From assembly GCF_014649655.1 (NCBI RefSeq), contig NZ_BMTL01000036.1, positions 1 through 64,000 of the forward strand: a stretch of 64,000 bases of DNA, in the 5' to 3' direction. Positions within the stretch are counted from its first letter, which is position 1, and every line of letters starts with the position of its first letter. A program made the position numbers and the translations under genes. The DNA comes from Streptomyces humidus. Its GTDB lineage: Bacteria > Actinomycetota > Actinomycetes > Streptomycetales > Streptomycetaceae. The notes beneath the pieces were generated by a model. That model did not search any database. It saw only the letters and a program-made list of their open reading frames with translations, and was not told where the DNA came from. Shown here piece after piece: positions 31,758 to 40,794 of this stretch.

Positions 31758-32158
31758 GGCGCAACAACGGAACCCTCAACGCCCAGTTGTCCCGGGTCAT
31801 CTCCGAGACCGGCCACACGGATCAGCTCGTCGTCACCGACGCGGGCCTGCCCATCCCGCCCGGAGTGGAACGCGTCGACCTCGCCGTCCGCGAGAACCTG
31901 CCGTCCTTCCTGGACCTTCTCGACGTGGTCCTGGCCGAGGTCGCGGTCGAGGACGTGCTCCTCTCCGAGGAGATCAGCGAGGCGAGCCCCCGGATGCTCG
32001 CCGAGATCGAGAAGCGGTTCGCCGCCCAGGGGATCGGACTGCGCTTCGTACCCCACACCGTCTTCAAGCAGGCGACCGCCGGCGCACGGGCCGCCGTTCG
32101 ATCCGGGGAGTTCACCCCGTACGCGAACGTGCTGCTCACCGCCGGTGTCGTGTACTGA
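31754..32158 (+). CDS. rbsD: D-ribose pyranase
   Basis: A 134-aa RbsD/FucU-family mutarotase that interconverts pyranose and furanose forms of the sugar so that the kinase can use it. The N-terminus GTLNAQLSRVISETGHTDQL matches RbsD, with the catalytic His 21 in GHTD and Asp 29 in VVTDAGLPIPPG. The C-terminus TPYANVLLTAGVVY also fits. GTG 31754 overlaps the rbsK stop (GTGA). It is followed 15 bases later by the importer ATPase. Confidence 0.92.
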   Translation: MRRNNGTLNAQLSRVISETGHTDQLVVTDAGLPIPPGVERVDLAVRENLPSFLDLLDVVLAEVAVEDVLLSEEISEASPRMLAEIEKRFAAQGIGLRFVPHTVFKQATAGARAAVRSGEFTPYANVLLTAGVVY

Positions 32159-32173
32159 GAATCGAGACCAGAC

Positions 32174-33670
32174 ATGCGGCTACGACTTCAGGACGTGCGC
32201 AAGTCCTTCGGTGAGAACAGCGTGTTGCGCGGGGTCACCTTCGAGGTCGGTCCGGGCGAGGTGGTGGCCCTGGCCGGGGAGAACGGCGCCGGCAAGTCCA
32301 CGCTCACCCGGGTCATCTCCGGCGCGCACCGGCCCGACTCCGGGCAGGTCCTCATCGACGGCGAACCCATGACGTTCAAGGACCCCCAGGCCGCCATGGC
32401 TCGCGGCATCGAGGTGATCTACCAGGAGTTCCGGCAGAACCTGTTCCCGCACCTCACGGTCGCCGAGAACATCCACGTCCTCGACCGCGAGCGGCGCTTC
32501 GGGCGACTGCTGGTGTCCCGGAAGCGGATGGTCCGCCAGGCCCAGGCCGTCCTCGCCGGCCTGGGCATGGACATCGACGTGCGCCGGCCCGTCGGATCGC
32601 TCGGCGTCGCCGAGCAGCAGATGGTCGAGATCGCCAAGGCCACCTCGCACGACCTCGGGCTGCTCATCCTCGACGAACCCACGGCGGCGCTCGACGAGCG
32701 CGAGTCGCAGCAGCTCTTTCAGCAGATCGAGCGTCTCCGCGCCGAGGGCGTGTCCATCGTCTACATCAGCCACCGGCTGGACGAGATCTTTCAGCTCGCC
32801 GACCGCATCGTCGTCCTGCGCGACGGTCAGGTCGCCCTGAACGCGCCCACCGCCGAGACCGGCCCGGCCCAGGTCGTCGCGGCCATGGTCGGCAACGCCG
32901 TGGACGACTTCTACCCCAAGGAGCGCAACCAGCGCGACGACGTCGTGCTCAGGATCCGCGGTGCGGCCGCCTCGAACGCGTTCCACGGCATCGATCTGGA
33001 CGTCCGGGCGGGCGAGGTGCTCGGCATCGGCGGCGTCGTCGGCTGCGGCCGGAGCGCACTGCTGCGCGCCCTGTTCGGCCTGGAGCGGTTCACCGCCGGG
33101 ACGGTCGAGGTGGACGGACGCCCGGTGCGGCTGCGCGGCATCCCCGACGCCCTGCGCCAGAGGATCGCCTACCTCACGCCGGACCGGGGAGCGGAAGGCC
33201 TGTGCGCGGGCCTGTCGGTGGAGGCGAACATCTCCCTGGCCACCCTGCGCCGCTACACCGGCCGGGCGGACCTGGTACGCCGGGCGAAGGAGCGCAGCGC
33301 CTGCGGCGATGTCATGTCGCGGCTGCGGGTACGGGCTGCCTCGCCCGGTGTGCCGATGTCGTCCCTGTCCGGCGGCAACCAGCAGAAGGCGCTGTTCGCC
33401 AAGTGGGTTCTGACGGGCCCACGGGTCCTTCTGATGGACGAGCCCACCCGCGGGGTCGACGTCGGCGCCAAGACCGAGATCTACCGCATCATCAACCAGC
33501 TCACCGCCGACGGGGTCGCCGTCGTCCTGGTCAGTTCCGATCTTCCCGAACTCGTCGCCATGTCCGACCGGGCGATCGTCATGCGCCAGGGGCGGGTGGT
33601 GGCCGAACTCACCGGCGACCGCCTCGACGAGCAGTCCGTCCTGGAGCACGCATTGGTAGGTGCCGCATGA
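32174..33670 (+). CDS. rbsA: Ribose-type ABC importer, tandem ATP-binding protein
   Basis: A 498-aa protein with two ATPase modules, as in RbsA/MglA/XylG. The first has Walker A GENGAGKST, VIYQEFRQNLFPHLTVAENI and LLILDEPTAAL. The second has a degenerate Walker A (GVVGCGRSALLR), AYLTPDRGAEGL, signature LSGGNQQKALFAKW and LLMDEPTRGVDVGAK. A divergent second nucleotide-binding fold is normal for the family. It energises import with rbsC (4-base overlap) and rbsB. Confidence 0.92.
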   Translation: MRLRLQDVRKSFGENSVLRGVTFEVGPGEVVALAGENGAGKSTLTRVISGAHRPDSGQVLIDGEPMTFKDPQAAMARGIEVIYQEFRQNLFPHLTVAENIHVLDRERRFGRLLVSRKRMVRQAQAVLAGLGMDIDVRRPVGSLGVAEQQMVEIAKATSHDLGLLILDEPTAALDERESQQLFQQIERLRAEGVSIVYISHRLDEIFQLADRIVVLRDGQVALNAPTAETGPAQVVAAMVGNAVDDFYPKERNQRDDVVLRIRGAAASNAFHGIDLDVRAGEVLGIGGVVGCGRSALLRALFGLERFTAGTVEVDGRPVRLRGIPDALRQRIAYLTPDRGAEGLCAGLSVEANISLATLRRYTGRADLVRRAKERSACGDVMSRLRVRAASPGVPMSSLSGGNQQKALFAKWVLTGPRVLLMDEPTRGVDVGAKTEIYRIINQLTADGVAVVLVSSDLPELVAMSDRAIVMRQGRVVAELTGDRLDEQSVLEHALVGAA

Positions 33671-34761
33671 TTCCGAACCGTTCGACCCTCGCCTCCGCAG
33701 CCCGCCAACTGCGCGCCGTGTGGATGCTGCTGCTGGTGGGTGTCATCCTCAGCATCGCCTCGCCCGTCTTCCTGACCAGCGGCAACCTGCTGAACGTGGG
33801 CCTGGCCACCGCGGTGGTGGCGCTGCTGGCCATCGGCCAGACCTATGTGATCATTCTTGCCGAGATCGATCTGTCCGTAGGCGCCACGCTCGGGTTCTCC
33901 TCCGTCGTGACCGCCCTCGTCCTGCGCGACCACGGCCTGATTCCCGCGCTGGCGGCGGGACTCGGCGTCGGCGCCGCCGTCGGCCTGGTCAACGGCTTGC
34001 TCGTGACGCGGACCAGGATGCCGTCGTTCATCGCCACGCTGGCCATGATGTCGATCCTGGCCGGGATGACGCTCCAGCTGACCTCGGGCAACCCCGTGGC
34101 GATCACCGACTACGACTTCCAGGGGATCGGCCAGGCCTACCTCGCCGGAATCCCGGTCCCGGTGTGGATCATGGTGGTCGGCTACGGACTGTTCGGCGTG
34201 CTGCTCGGCCGTACCGGTTTCGGCCGCTTCGTCTACGCGACCGGGGACAACCAGGAGGCCGCGCGGTTGTCGGGGATCAGAACGCACCGGGTGAAGATCC
34301 TCGCCTTCATGATCAGCGGTCTGCTGGCAGCCCTCGGCGGGTTCATCCTCACCGCCCGTCTGTCCACCGCCGAGCCGACCGCCGGCACCGGTCTGGAACT
34401 GGAGGCCATCGCGGCCGTCATCATCGGCGGCACCAGCCTCGCGGGCGGCCGGGGCCGGCTGATCGGCACGCTCGTCGGCGCGCTCGTCCTCGGGGTCATC
34501 GACAACGGCATGAACCTCCTCGACGTGTCCCCGTTCCTGCAGAGCGTGGTCAAGGGCCTGGTGATCCTGCTGGCCGTGTTCCTCGACCGCAACGTCGACA
34601 TGCTGCGCGCCCTCGTCACCTGGCGTGGCCCCTCCGCGCCGTCGGGAACCTCCGCGACCGGCGGCGACCTCCACGCCGATCGCCCCGACCCGGTACCCGC
34701 ACCGGCCCCGGAGGCGGCCCAGAAGCCCGCGGGCGTCTCCACCGTGCGTCCCACCCCCTGA
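33667..34761 (+). CDS. rbsC: Ribose-type ABC importer permease
   Basis: A 364-aa permease of the RbsC family with about eight to ten membrane helices. Typical blocks are AIGQTYVIILAEIDLSVGAT, LVNGLLVTRTRMPSFIATLA, GRFVYATGDNQEAARLSGIR, FMISGLLAALGGFILTARL, and IAAVIIGGTSLAGGRGRLIG. The last 40 residues form a Pro/Ala-rich hydrophilic tail. ATG 33667 overlaps the rbsA stop. It differs clearly from the broken permease at 23638. Confidence 0.9.
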   Translation: MIPNRSTLASAARQLRAVWMLLLVGVILSIASPVFLTSGNLLNVGLATAVVALLAIGQTYVIILAEIDLSVGATLGFSSVVTALVLRDHGLIPALAAGLGVGAAVGLVNGLLVTRTRMPSFIATLAMMSILAGMTLQLTSGNPVAITDYDFQGIGQAYLAGIPVPVWIMVVGYGLFGVLLGRTGFGRFVYATGDNQEAARLSGIRTHRVKILAFMISGLLAALGGFILTARLSTAEPTAGTGLELEAIAAVIIGGTSLAGGRGRLIGTLVGALVLGVIDNGMNLLDVSPFLQSVVKGLVILLAVFLDRNVDMLRALVTWRGPSAPSGTSATGGDLHADRPDPVPAPAPEAAQKPAGVSTVRPTP

Positions 34762-34817
34762 TGTTCCGCCGCCCGACGTCCCCCGTCGTGATGCCCCGTC
34801 CCCGAAGGAGCCGCACC

Positions 34818-35837
34818 ATGTCCCACAACCGCACCCTCAGATCAGCCGCTGTGCTCGCGGCCGTGACCGCCCTGTCCCTGACCGGCTGCAGCCGCGGCGC
34901 CCAGAACACCGCGACCGACACGTCCGCAGGCAAGGCGAGCGGCAAGAAGACCGCCACCCTGATCATGAGCACCCTGAACAACCCCTTCTTCGTCAGCGTC
35001 AAGAACGGCGCCGAGGCCGAGGCGAAGAAGTCCGGCGTGCAGCTCAGCGTGCAGAACGCCAACAACTCCGACTCCGTCGCGCTCAACCTGGCGACGACCG
35101 CCATCTCCAAGCAGGTCGGAGCCCTGATCATCGACCCGGTCAGCAGCCAGTCCGCCACCTCGTCGGTCAGCCAGGCCAACAACGCGAACACCCCGGTCCT
35201 GGCCTTCGACCGCAAGCCGGAGAGCGGCAAGCTGGCGTCCTTCATCGGCTACGACGCGATCCAGGCCGGCCGCAACGCCGCGGACGCCCTGGCCAAGTCG
35301 CTGAACGAGAAGGGCACGATCGTCGAGATCCAGGGGCTCCTGGGCACGAACGTCGCGCAGGACCGCAGCAAGGGCTTCGAGGAGCAGATCGCCAAGTATC
35401 CGAAGATCAAGACGGTCGCCAAGCAGGCTGCCGACTTCGACCGGGCCAAGGCGCTCGACGTCATGACCAACGTGCTGCAGGCCCACCCGGACATCGACGG
35501 CGTCTACGCCGCCAACGACGAGATGGCGATGGGCGCTCTCGCGGCGCTGAAGTCCCGCAAGCTGGCCGGGAAGGTCCAACTCGTCGGCAACGACGGCATT
35601 TCCGACGCGCTGGAGGCCGTCGCCGCCGGCACCATGTACGCCACCAACGCCGAGTCGCCCTACGCCCTCGGCCAGAAGGTCATCACCCTCACGGGCAACG
35701 TTCTCGACGGGAAGACGGTGCCCGAGGAGGAGACTCTGCAAGGCCAACTCGTCACCAAGGAAAACGTCAAGAAGTACGCGGACTACCTGGTCGGCATCGG
35801 AGACTCCGCCGACGTGCCGGCGTCGCTTCGCCGGTGA
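34818..35837 (+). CDS. rbsB: Ribose-type ABC importer binding lipoprotein
   Basis: A 339-aa periplasmic-binding-protein-like (family 1) lipoprotein. The signal runs from MSHNRTLRSA to the lipobox LTGC (Cys 24), which fixes the start at ATG 34818 behind GAAGGAG. The mature part has LIMSTLNNPFFVSVKNGAEA, ALIIDPVSSQSATSSV, TPVLAFDRKPESGK, VEIQGLLGTNVAQDRSKGFE and GVYAANDEMAMGALAALKS, all characteristic of RbsB. It gives the importer its specificity, for ribose, deoxyribose or a similar pentose. It is the last gene before the hairpin at 35856. Confidence 0.9.
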   Translation: MSHNRTLRSAAVLAAVTALSLTGCSRGAQNTATDTSAGKASGKKTATLIMSTLNNPFFVSVKNGAEAEAKKSGVQLSVQNANNSDSVALNLATTAISKQVGALIIDPVSSQSATSSVSQANNANTPVLAFDRKPESGKLASFIGYDAIQAGRNAADALAKSLNEKGTIVEIQGLLGTNVAQDRSKGFEEQIAKYPKIKTVAKQAADFDRAKALDVMTNVLQAHPDIDGVYAANDEMAMGALAALKSRKLAGKVQLVGNDGISDALEAVAAGTMYATNAESPYALGQKVITLTGNVLDGKTVPEEETLQGQLVTKENVKKYADYLVGIGDSADVPASLRR

Positions 35838-35855
35838 GCCGGTCCTGATCCGCCT

Positions 35856-35904
35856 CGTCACCGAGTGGGCCGTTTCGTTCCGTACGGCGGCCCGGGCGGT
35901 GACG
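35856..35904 (+). terminator. Large imperfect hairpin ending the deoC-rbs operon
   Basis: CGTCACCG at 35856 pairs with CGGTGACG ending at 35904; inside it GGGCCGT pairs with ACGGC and GGCCC segments, with small internal loops. It begins 18 bases after the rbsB stop. Nothing further was recognised from 35905 to 36078. Confidence 0.6.
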
Positions 35905-36078
35905 GGGCGTCGGCTCGTGCCCTGCCCGGTCGAGCCGGACAACTTCGTGGTGGAGGCCGTCGGGCTCCGGCGCCGGGGCCCCCTGGGGCTGCCTGGCCGT
36001 CCCGCCGTGACTCCTAGCCGTTGTGCCGCGGCGCTGGGTTTCACGACGCGCTCAGCGCGACGCGGCGACCCGGACGTA

Positions 36079-36154
36079 ACCGAATGGCCTTCGGTAAATC
36101 TCTTCCTGTCGGTGCGGGCGAGACTTACATTAGCTGAAACCGAACACCTTTCAG
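36079..36154 (+). promoter_or_regulatory. Two inverted repeats, candidate operators
   Basis: ACCGAA-N5-TTCGGT lies at 36079-36095 and CTGAAA-N9-TTTCAG at 36134-36154, with flanking TAA/TTA. The spacing of about 58 bases puts them on the same face of the helix region upstream of the degraded amidohydrolase gene. They look like sites of a TetR- or MarR-type repressor. No such regulator gene is nearby in this window. Confidence 0.45.
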
Positions 36155-36189
36155 TTAGGTGGTCGGATGAGAGGAGGGCCGTCACTTCC

Positions 36190-36690
36190 ATGCATGCCGA
36201 CGTCGTCTTCAACGGTGGGGCCGTCCGGACAGGGGCCGTGCGGGCCTCCGTTCACGACGCGCTCGCCGTCGTCGGCGGCCGGATCAGCGCCCCGGGGGCG
36301 GCTGTGCCGGCCGCTCGCGGTCCTCTCACCGGCGTCGTCGACCGGCCGGTGGTGCGCTGCTCCCGGCGTTCGGCGACGGCCGTGTCCATCCGGTGATGGG
36401 CGGACCGGAGCTGCACGGGGTCCGGGTCCGGAACCTCCGAAGCGCCGAGCGCGTCGTCGAGGCCGTGTGGCAGCACAGATCGCTGCCATGGCGGCATCCG
36501 GCGCCCGGATCTCCTTCGTCAGCGACCGGCCGGCCACCGCCCGCGAGCCCTTGCGGGGCATCGCCACCGCGGTGACCGCCGGACACCCGACGGGACACCC
36601 GAGGGTGGCTGGCTCCCCGGGGAGCGGATCGACGTCGGGACCGCTCTGACCGCCTGCTCCGCGGGATGCGCCCATCAGGCGTTCGAGGAG
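36190..36690 (+). pseudogene. Amidohydrolase (YtcJ-like) remnant
   Basis: Pieces of a metal-dependent amidohydrolase of the YtcJ type appear in order but in different frames: HADVVFNGGAVRTGAV with DALAVVGGRISAPG (N-terminus), LPAFGDGRVHPVMGGPE (the first metal site, normally DGHVHP, with the first His now Arg), MAASGARISFVSDRPATAREPL (late barrel motif GSDWPV), and ERIDVGTALTACSAGCAHQAF (C-terminal). The middle of about 300 residues is deleted. It is clearly inactive. From 36691 to 36840 nothing further was identified. Confidence 0.7.
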
Positions 36691-36840
36691 GAGTCGTCGC
36701 CTCCGACCGGGCCCGCATGTCCGGGACGCCCTCCACGTCCGCCGCACGAGGCGCGCACGACCGACCCCGTCTCAGTCGCGCACGGCCACATCCGTGCGCC
36801 TCAACACACTTCCCGGCAACTCGACCTCTGGTGGTAATCG

Positions 36841-37611
36841 ATGAAGCGTTTTCAGAACCGGGTGGCCATCGTCACGGGGGCCGGCGCCGCCGACGGGATC
36901 GGCGCCGCGGTGGCCCGGGCACTCGTCGAGGAAGGCGCCCGTGTCGTCCTGGGCGCGACCTCCGAGCGGGTGCATCGGCGTGCGGCCGAACTGGGCCCCG
37001 CCGCCGTCGGCGTGGTCGCCGACCTCACCGTCGACGGGGCCGCGGACGCCCTGGTCCGGGCCGCTCTCGAACGCTGGGGCCGGGTCGACGTGCTGGTGAA
37101 CAACGCCGGCATGACATCGGTCGCGTCGGGGTGGGACGCCGACGACGACGTCGCCCAGCTGTCCCTGACCGGCTGGGACGAAGCCCTGGCCCGTAACCTG
37201 ACCACCGCCTTCCTGATGTGCCGGGCCGTGATACCGACCATGACGGCGGCCGGATACGGACGCGTCGTGTCGATCGGCTCCACCACCGGCACGGTCAACG
37301 CCATGCCCGGGCAGGCCACGTACACGGCCGCGAAGGCCGGGCTGGTCGGACTGTGCCGAGCACTCGCCCTCGAGGTCGTCGGGGACGGCGTCACCGTGAA
37401 CGTCGTGGCCCCCGGCTACGTCGCGACCGGCTCCCAGCTGGAGTTCGAGGCGGCGGCGGCAGCGGCGGGGCCCTTCGGGCGCAGCGGCACCCCGGACGAG
37501 ATCGCGGCGTGTGTGCTGTTCCTGGCGCACGAGTCGGCGTCGTTCGTCACCGGATCCGTGCTGGTGGCCGACGGCGGGCACGGTCTGCCCGAAACCTGGC
37601 CGCGCCCCTGA
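36841..37611 (+). CDS. SDR-family oxidoreductase (FabG-like)
   Basis: A 256-aa classical short-chain dehydrogenase. The cofactor motif TGAGAADGIG is at residues 12-21, NNAG at about 87-90, the catalytic Ser at about 147 in SIGSTTG, and Y161/K165 in YTAAK. VAPGYVATGS and TGSVLVADGGHGLPE complete the fold. It would oxidise or reduce a hydroxyl/keto group with NAD(P). It lies ahead of the split-dikinase genes but is separated from them by 220 bases including a promoter, so membership of the same pathway is only suggested. Substrate unknown. Confidence 0.85.
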   Translation: MKRFQNRVAIVTGAGAADGIGAAVARALVEEGARVVLGATSERVHRRAAELGPAAVGVVADLTVDGAADALVRAALERWGRVDVLVNNAGMTSVASGWDADDDVAQLSLTGWDEALARNLTTAFLMCRAVIPTMTAAGYGRVVSIGSTTGTVNAMPGQATYTAAKAGLVGLCRALALEVVGDGVTVNVVAPGYVATGSQLEFEAAAAAAGPFGRSGTPDEIAACVLFLAHESASFVTGSVLVADGGHGLPETWPRP

Positions 37612-37800
37612 CCGCGGCCGGCTCCACCCGGTCGCGGCCGCTCGGTGCCGGCCGGGAGGGCCGGGACGGAGTGGCCGGCGATCCGGGCGGAACGCCTGCT
37701 GTACGGCGTCGTCGGTGTTGGGGAGGGAGGTGCCGCCACCCGTCGCGGCCGGGCCGGGGCGTACCGGACAGCCGGGATCTGATGTCGTTCCTCCCGCGGT

Positions 37801-37829
37801 TTGCCATGACCACGAGAGCTGTTTAGCTT
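37801..37829 (+). promoter_or_regulatory. Promoter of the split-dikinase operon, leaderless
   Basis: -35 TTGCCA (37801-37806) and -10 TAGCTT (37824-37829) are 17 bases apart. The -10 ends 5 bases before ATG 37835, so the mRNA probably starts at or next to the start codon; no ribosome binding site is present, which fits a leaderless transcript. Confidence 0.6.
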
Positions 37830-37834
37830 GATGT

Positions 37835-38902
37835 ATGTCCAGCCGGTACGCCGTCTCACTGGAATCGGCGGCGGAGGAACCCGCTGCGGATCTGGTGGGC
37901 GGCAAGTGCGCCGGTCTGCTGGCGCTCGTCGGCGCCGGACAGCCGGTGCCGCGAGCGTTCGCGGTGACGGTGGACGCCTTCCGGGCCCTGTTCACCGATC
38001 CCGCACTGCGCGAGTCTGTCGGTGCCGCCCTCGCCGGCCTGGACCCCGCGGATCTCGCGAGGACCGAGACCGTCAGCTCCGAGATCCGCCGCCTCGTGTC
38101 CGGGCATCCGGTGCCGTCGGAGATCGAGGAGGACATCAGCGCCGCCTACCGGGCCCTCTGTGCGGCGCTCGGGCGGCCGGACGCGCCCGTGGCCGTCCGC
38201 TCCAGCGCCACGTCGGAGGACCTGGCGCAGACCAGCTTCGCCGGGCAGTACGACACCTGTCTGTGGATCCAGGGCGCCGAGGCCGTCCTGGACGCCGTAC
38301 GGCACTGCTGGTCGAGTCTGTGGACCACGCGCGCCCTCACCTACCGGGCCGCTCACGGCGTGTCCGACGAGGAGCTGGGCATGGCGGTGTGCGTGCAGGA
38401 GATGGTGGACGCGCGCACGGCGGGCGTCGCCATGACGCTGAATCCGGTCAACGGCGACCGGTCGAAGATCGTCATAGAGGCCGGGTGGGGACTGGGTGAA
38501 CCCGTCCTCTCCGGCGAGGTGACGCCGGATCACTACCTCGTCGACAAGGTGCTGCTCGTCCCCGTCCGGACCGTGGTGGGAGCCAAGTTCCACGAGATGG
38601 TGCCTGCTCCGGGCGGTCAGGGGCTGCTCCGCCGCCCCGTCGACGACGCACGCCGCGCCACTCCCTGCCTGTCCACGGAAGAGGTCGTGGAGATCGCCCG
38701 TGTCGCCAAGCAGGCCGAGCGGAGCTGCGGGGCGCCGCAGGAGATCGAGTGGGCGCTCGCCCGCGGCCTCCCCGCGTCGAGTGGCCTCCGGCTGCTCCAG
38801 AGCCGCGCCGAGACGGTCTGGAGCCGCAGGTCGGGACCGGCCGCCGAGGTCACCGCGGCATCGGGCGCCGCCGGAATAGCCAAGGCCCTGACGGGCATGT
38901 GA
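37835..38902 (+). CDS. PEP-synthase-like ATP-grasp subunit (split dikinase)
   Basis: A 355-aa protein equal to the N-terminal nucleotide-binding domain of PEP synthase and pyruvate phosphate dikinase. It shows LVGGKCAGLLALVGAGQPVP, VAVRSSATSEDLAQTSFAGQYDT (glycine-rich/Arg region), LGMAVCVQEMVDARTAGVAMT, and GLGEPVLSGEVTPDHYLVDK with a C-terminal EIEWAL. It would transfer the beta-phosphate of ATP to a His on the partner protein encoded next. The 38-kDa ATP-binding plus 67-kDa central/His protein arrangement is that of phenylphosphate synthase (PpsB and PpsA); rifampin phosphotransferase has the same domains in one chain. The acceptor substrate is unknown. Confidence 0.82.
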   Translation: MSSRYAVSLESAAEEPAADLVGGKCAGLLALVGAGQPVPRAFAVTVDAFRALFTDPALRESVGAALAGLDPADLARTETVSSEIRRLVSGHPVPSEIEEDISAAYRALCAALGRPDAPVAVRSSATSEDLAQTSFAGQYDTCLWIQGAEAVLDAVRHCWSSLWTTRALTYRAAHGVSDEELGMAVCVQEMVDARTAGVAMTLNPVNGDRSKIVIEAGWGLGEPVLSGEVTPDHYLVDKVLLVPVRTVVGAKFHEMVPAPGGQGLLRRPVDDARRATPCLSTEEVVEIARVAKQAERSCGAPQEIEWALARGLPASSGLRLLQSRAETVWSRRSGPAAEVTAASGAAGIAKALTGM

Positions 38903-38928
38903 GCACCGACGAGGAAGGGACCGCACCC

Positions 38929-40749
38929 ATGGCGATCACCTCCCACGGCGAGTTCCCCAGCCCCTTCGAACTGCCGGAGCCACCGGGCGCCGAGGGATGG
39001 CAGCGCCTGTACCCGTATCACCTGCTGTTCCAGCCGGAGCGGCGGGAGGAGGACGAGTCCGCGTTCTGGTTCTGCGACAGCCAGCACTGGCCCGATGTCA
39101 TCAAGCCGTTCGAGACGATCGGCGTGGACTTCGCGGTGAAGTGCCTCGGCGAGTACAACACCAGGTACTTCCTGGTGCCGACCTCGTACGGGCTCGAACG
39201 ACGCATTCACCACGGCTACTGCTACCTGAGCCCGGTTCCGGTGCCCGCCGACCGTGTCGCAGAGCGCGTACCGGAGTTCGAAAGGCGTGCCGGTCACTAT
39301 TTCGGGCACTGGGAGCACCTGCTGGCCCACTGGAAGCGCAAGGTGCTGGACACGGTACGGGAACTGGAAGCCGTCAGGTTCGACCCCCTGCCGCAGACCC
39401 GGTCCGTCGAGGACATCGAGGCCGGCGCCGGCCCCGACGCCAGTGACGCACTGCTGACCGGGTACGACCGCCTCATCGCGCTCTGCCATCGCGCCTGGCA
39501 GCACCACTTCGAGTTCCTCAACCTCGGCTACGCCGCCTACCTGGACTTCTTCCTGGCATGCAGGCGCTGGTTCCCCGACATCCCCGACCTGGGGGTCGCC
39601 AGAGTGGTCCAGGGCGTCGACATGGAACTGTTCCGACCCGACGAGGAGTTGAAGCGGCTGGCCAAGCTCGCCCTCGAACTGGGCGTCGAGAGCCGGCTGA
39701 CGCCTGCCGACCCCGGCGTGCACACCCTCGAGGCCCTGGCCGCCTCGGGCCGGCCGGGCAGGGACTGGCTCGACGCCTGGGACGCCGCACGCGACCCGTG
39801 GTTCAACTTCACGTCGGGAAACGGCTTCTACGCCAGTGACGTCTACTGGCGGGACGACCCCTCGCTTCCCCTGGGATACATCCGCGACTACGTGCTGCGG
39901 TTGCTCCGAGGCGAGACGATCGACCGGGACCTGCCCGGCCTGGTCGCCGACCGGGAGCGGATCACCGGCGAGTACAGGGCCCTCCTCGATCCCGCGGAAC
40001 GGCCGGCCTTCGACGCCAAGCTGCGCGTCGCGCGGCAGGCCTACCCCTACGTGGAGAACCACAACTTCTACATCGAGCACTGGACCATGGGCGTCTTCTG
40101 GCGCAAGGCGAGAGAACTGTCCCGGCTGCTGCGGACTGCCGGTTTCTGGCCCGCCGACGGAGACATGTTCCACCTCACCCGTGACGAGGTCCGGGAGGCG
40201 CTGTTCGACCACGTCAACGCCTGGGCCTCCGGTGGCCGGCCCATGGGCTGCGACTACTGGCCGCCCGAGGTCGAGCGGCGCCGCCGGATCATGGCAGCTC
40301 TCGCCCGGCGGCGCCCCGAACCCGCACTCGGGGTGCCCCCGCCCTCGATCACCGAGCCGTTCACCATCATGCTGTGGGGGATCGACGAGGAGCGCATCCG
40401 CTCATGGCTGGACGGGTACTCGGCCCACGGCGCGCTGACCGGCGTACCGGCGTCACCGGGTACGGCCGAGGGCCCGGCCCGCGTCGTCCATGGTGCGCAG
40501 GACCTGTCCCTCGTCCAGGAGGGCGAGATCCTCGTCGCGTCGGTCACCGCGCCGAGCTGGGCTCCGGTGTTCGGCAAGGTGCGGGCGGCGGTCACCGACA
40601 TCGGAGGGGTGATGTCGCATGCCGCCATCGTGTGCCGCGAGTACTCGCTGCCCGCTGTCACCGGCACCGGAGGTGCGTCCACCGTCATCGCGACCGGCCG
40701 ACGGATCCGTGTGGACGGAACGGCCGGCACCGTCACCGTCCTGGACTGA
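38929..40749 (+). CDS. PEP-utilising-enzyme-like central and phosphohistidine subunit
   Basis: A 606-aa protein. The last 100 residues are the PEP-utilising mobile domain: GVPASPGTAEGPARVV, ILVASVTAPSWAPVFGKVRA, and GGVMSHAAIVCREYSLPAV with the phospho-accepting His at about 564. The first 480 residues, rich in Trp and Tyr (FWFCDSQHWPDVIKPFE, NHNFYIEHWTMGVFWRK), match the central substrate-binding region of phenylphosphate-synthase and rifampin-phosphotransferase-like proteins, not the TIM barrel of PEP synthase. ATG 38929 follows GAGGAAGG; GTG 38899 overlapping the previous stop is an alternative. Together with the ATP-grasp subunit it should phosphorylate a hydroxyl of a small, perhaps aromatic, molecule. 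Confidence 0.8.
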   Translation: MAITSHGEFPSPFELPEPPGAEGWQRLYPYHLLFQPERREEDESAFWFCDSQHWPDVIKPFETIGVDFAVKCLGEYNTRYFLVPTSYGLERRIHHGYCYLSPVPVPADRVAERVPEFERRAGHYFGHWEHLLAHWKRKVLDTVRELEAVRFDPLPQTRSVEDIEAGAGPDASDALLTGYDRLIALCHRAWQHHFEFLNLGYAAYLDFFLACRRWFPDIPDLGVARVVQGVDMELFRPDEELKRLAKLALELGVESRLTPADPGVHTLEALAASGRPGRDWLDAWDAARDPWFNFTSGNGFYASDVYWRDDPSLPLGYIRDYVLRLLRGETIDRDLPGLVADRERITGEYRALLDPAERPAFDAKLRVARQAYPYVENHNFYIEHWTMGVFWRKARELSRLLRTAGFWPADGDMFHLTRDEVREALFDHVNAWASGGRPMGCDYWPPEVERRRRIMAALARRRPEPALGVPPPSITEPFTIMLWGIDEERIRSWLDGYSAHGALTGVPASPGTAEGPARVVHGAQDLSLVQEGEILVASVTAPSWAPVFGKVRAAVTDIGGVMSHAAIVCREYSLPAVTGTGGASTVIATGRRIRVDGTAGTVTVLD

Positions 40750-40794
40750 CATCCGCACAGGGCCGTCGGTCCGCCCGCGCGCCAGGAGGCCGTC

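Noticed and set aside
36781..36840. A stretch with CCCGGCAACTCGACCTC considered as a second SAM-type riboswitch
   Set aside because: It has the GGCAAC run but none of the surrounding stems or the conserved core seen at 7925-8044.
36772..38136. A 454-codon minus-strand frame opposite the SDR gene
   Set aside because: Antisense to the SDR and ATP-grasp genes; Arg/Ser/Gly-rich without any domain.
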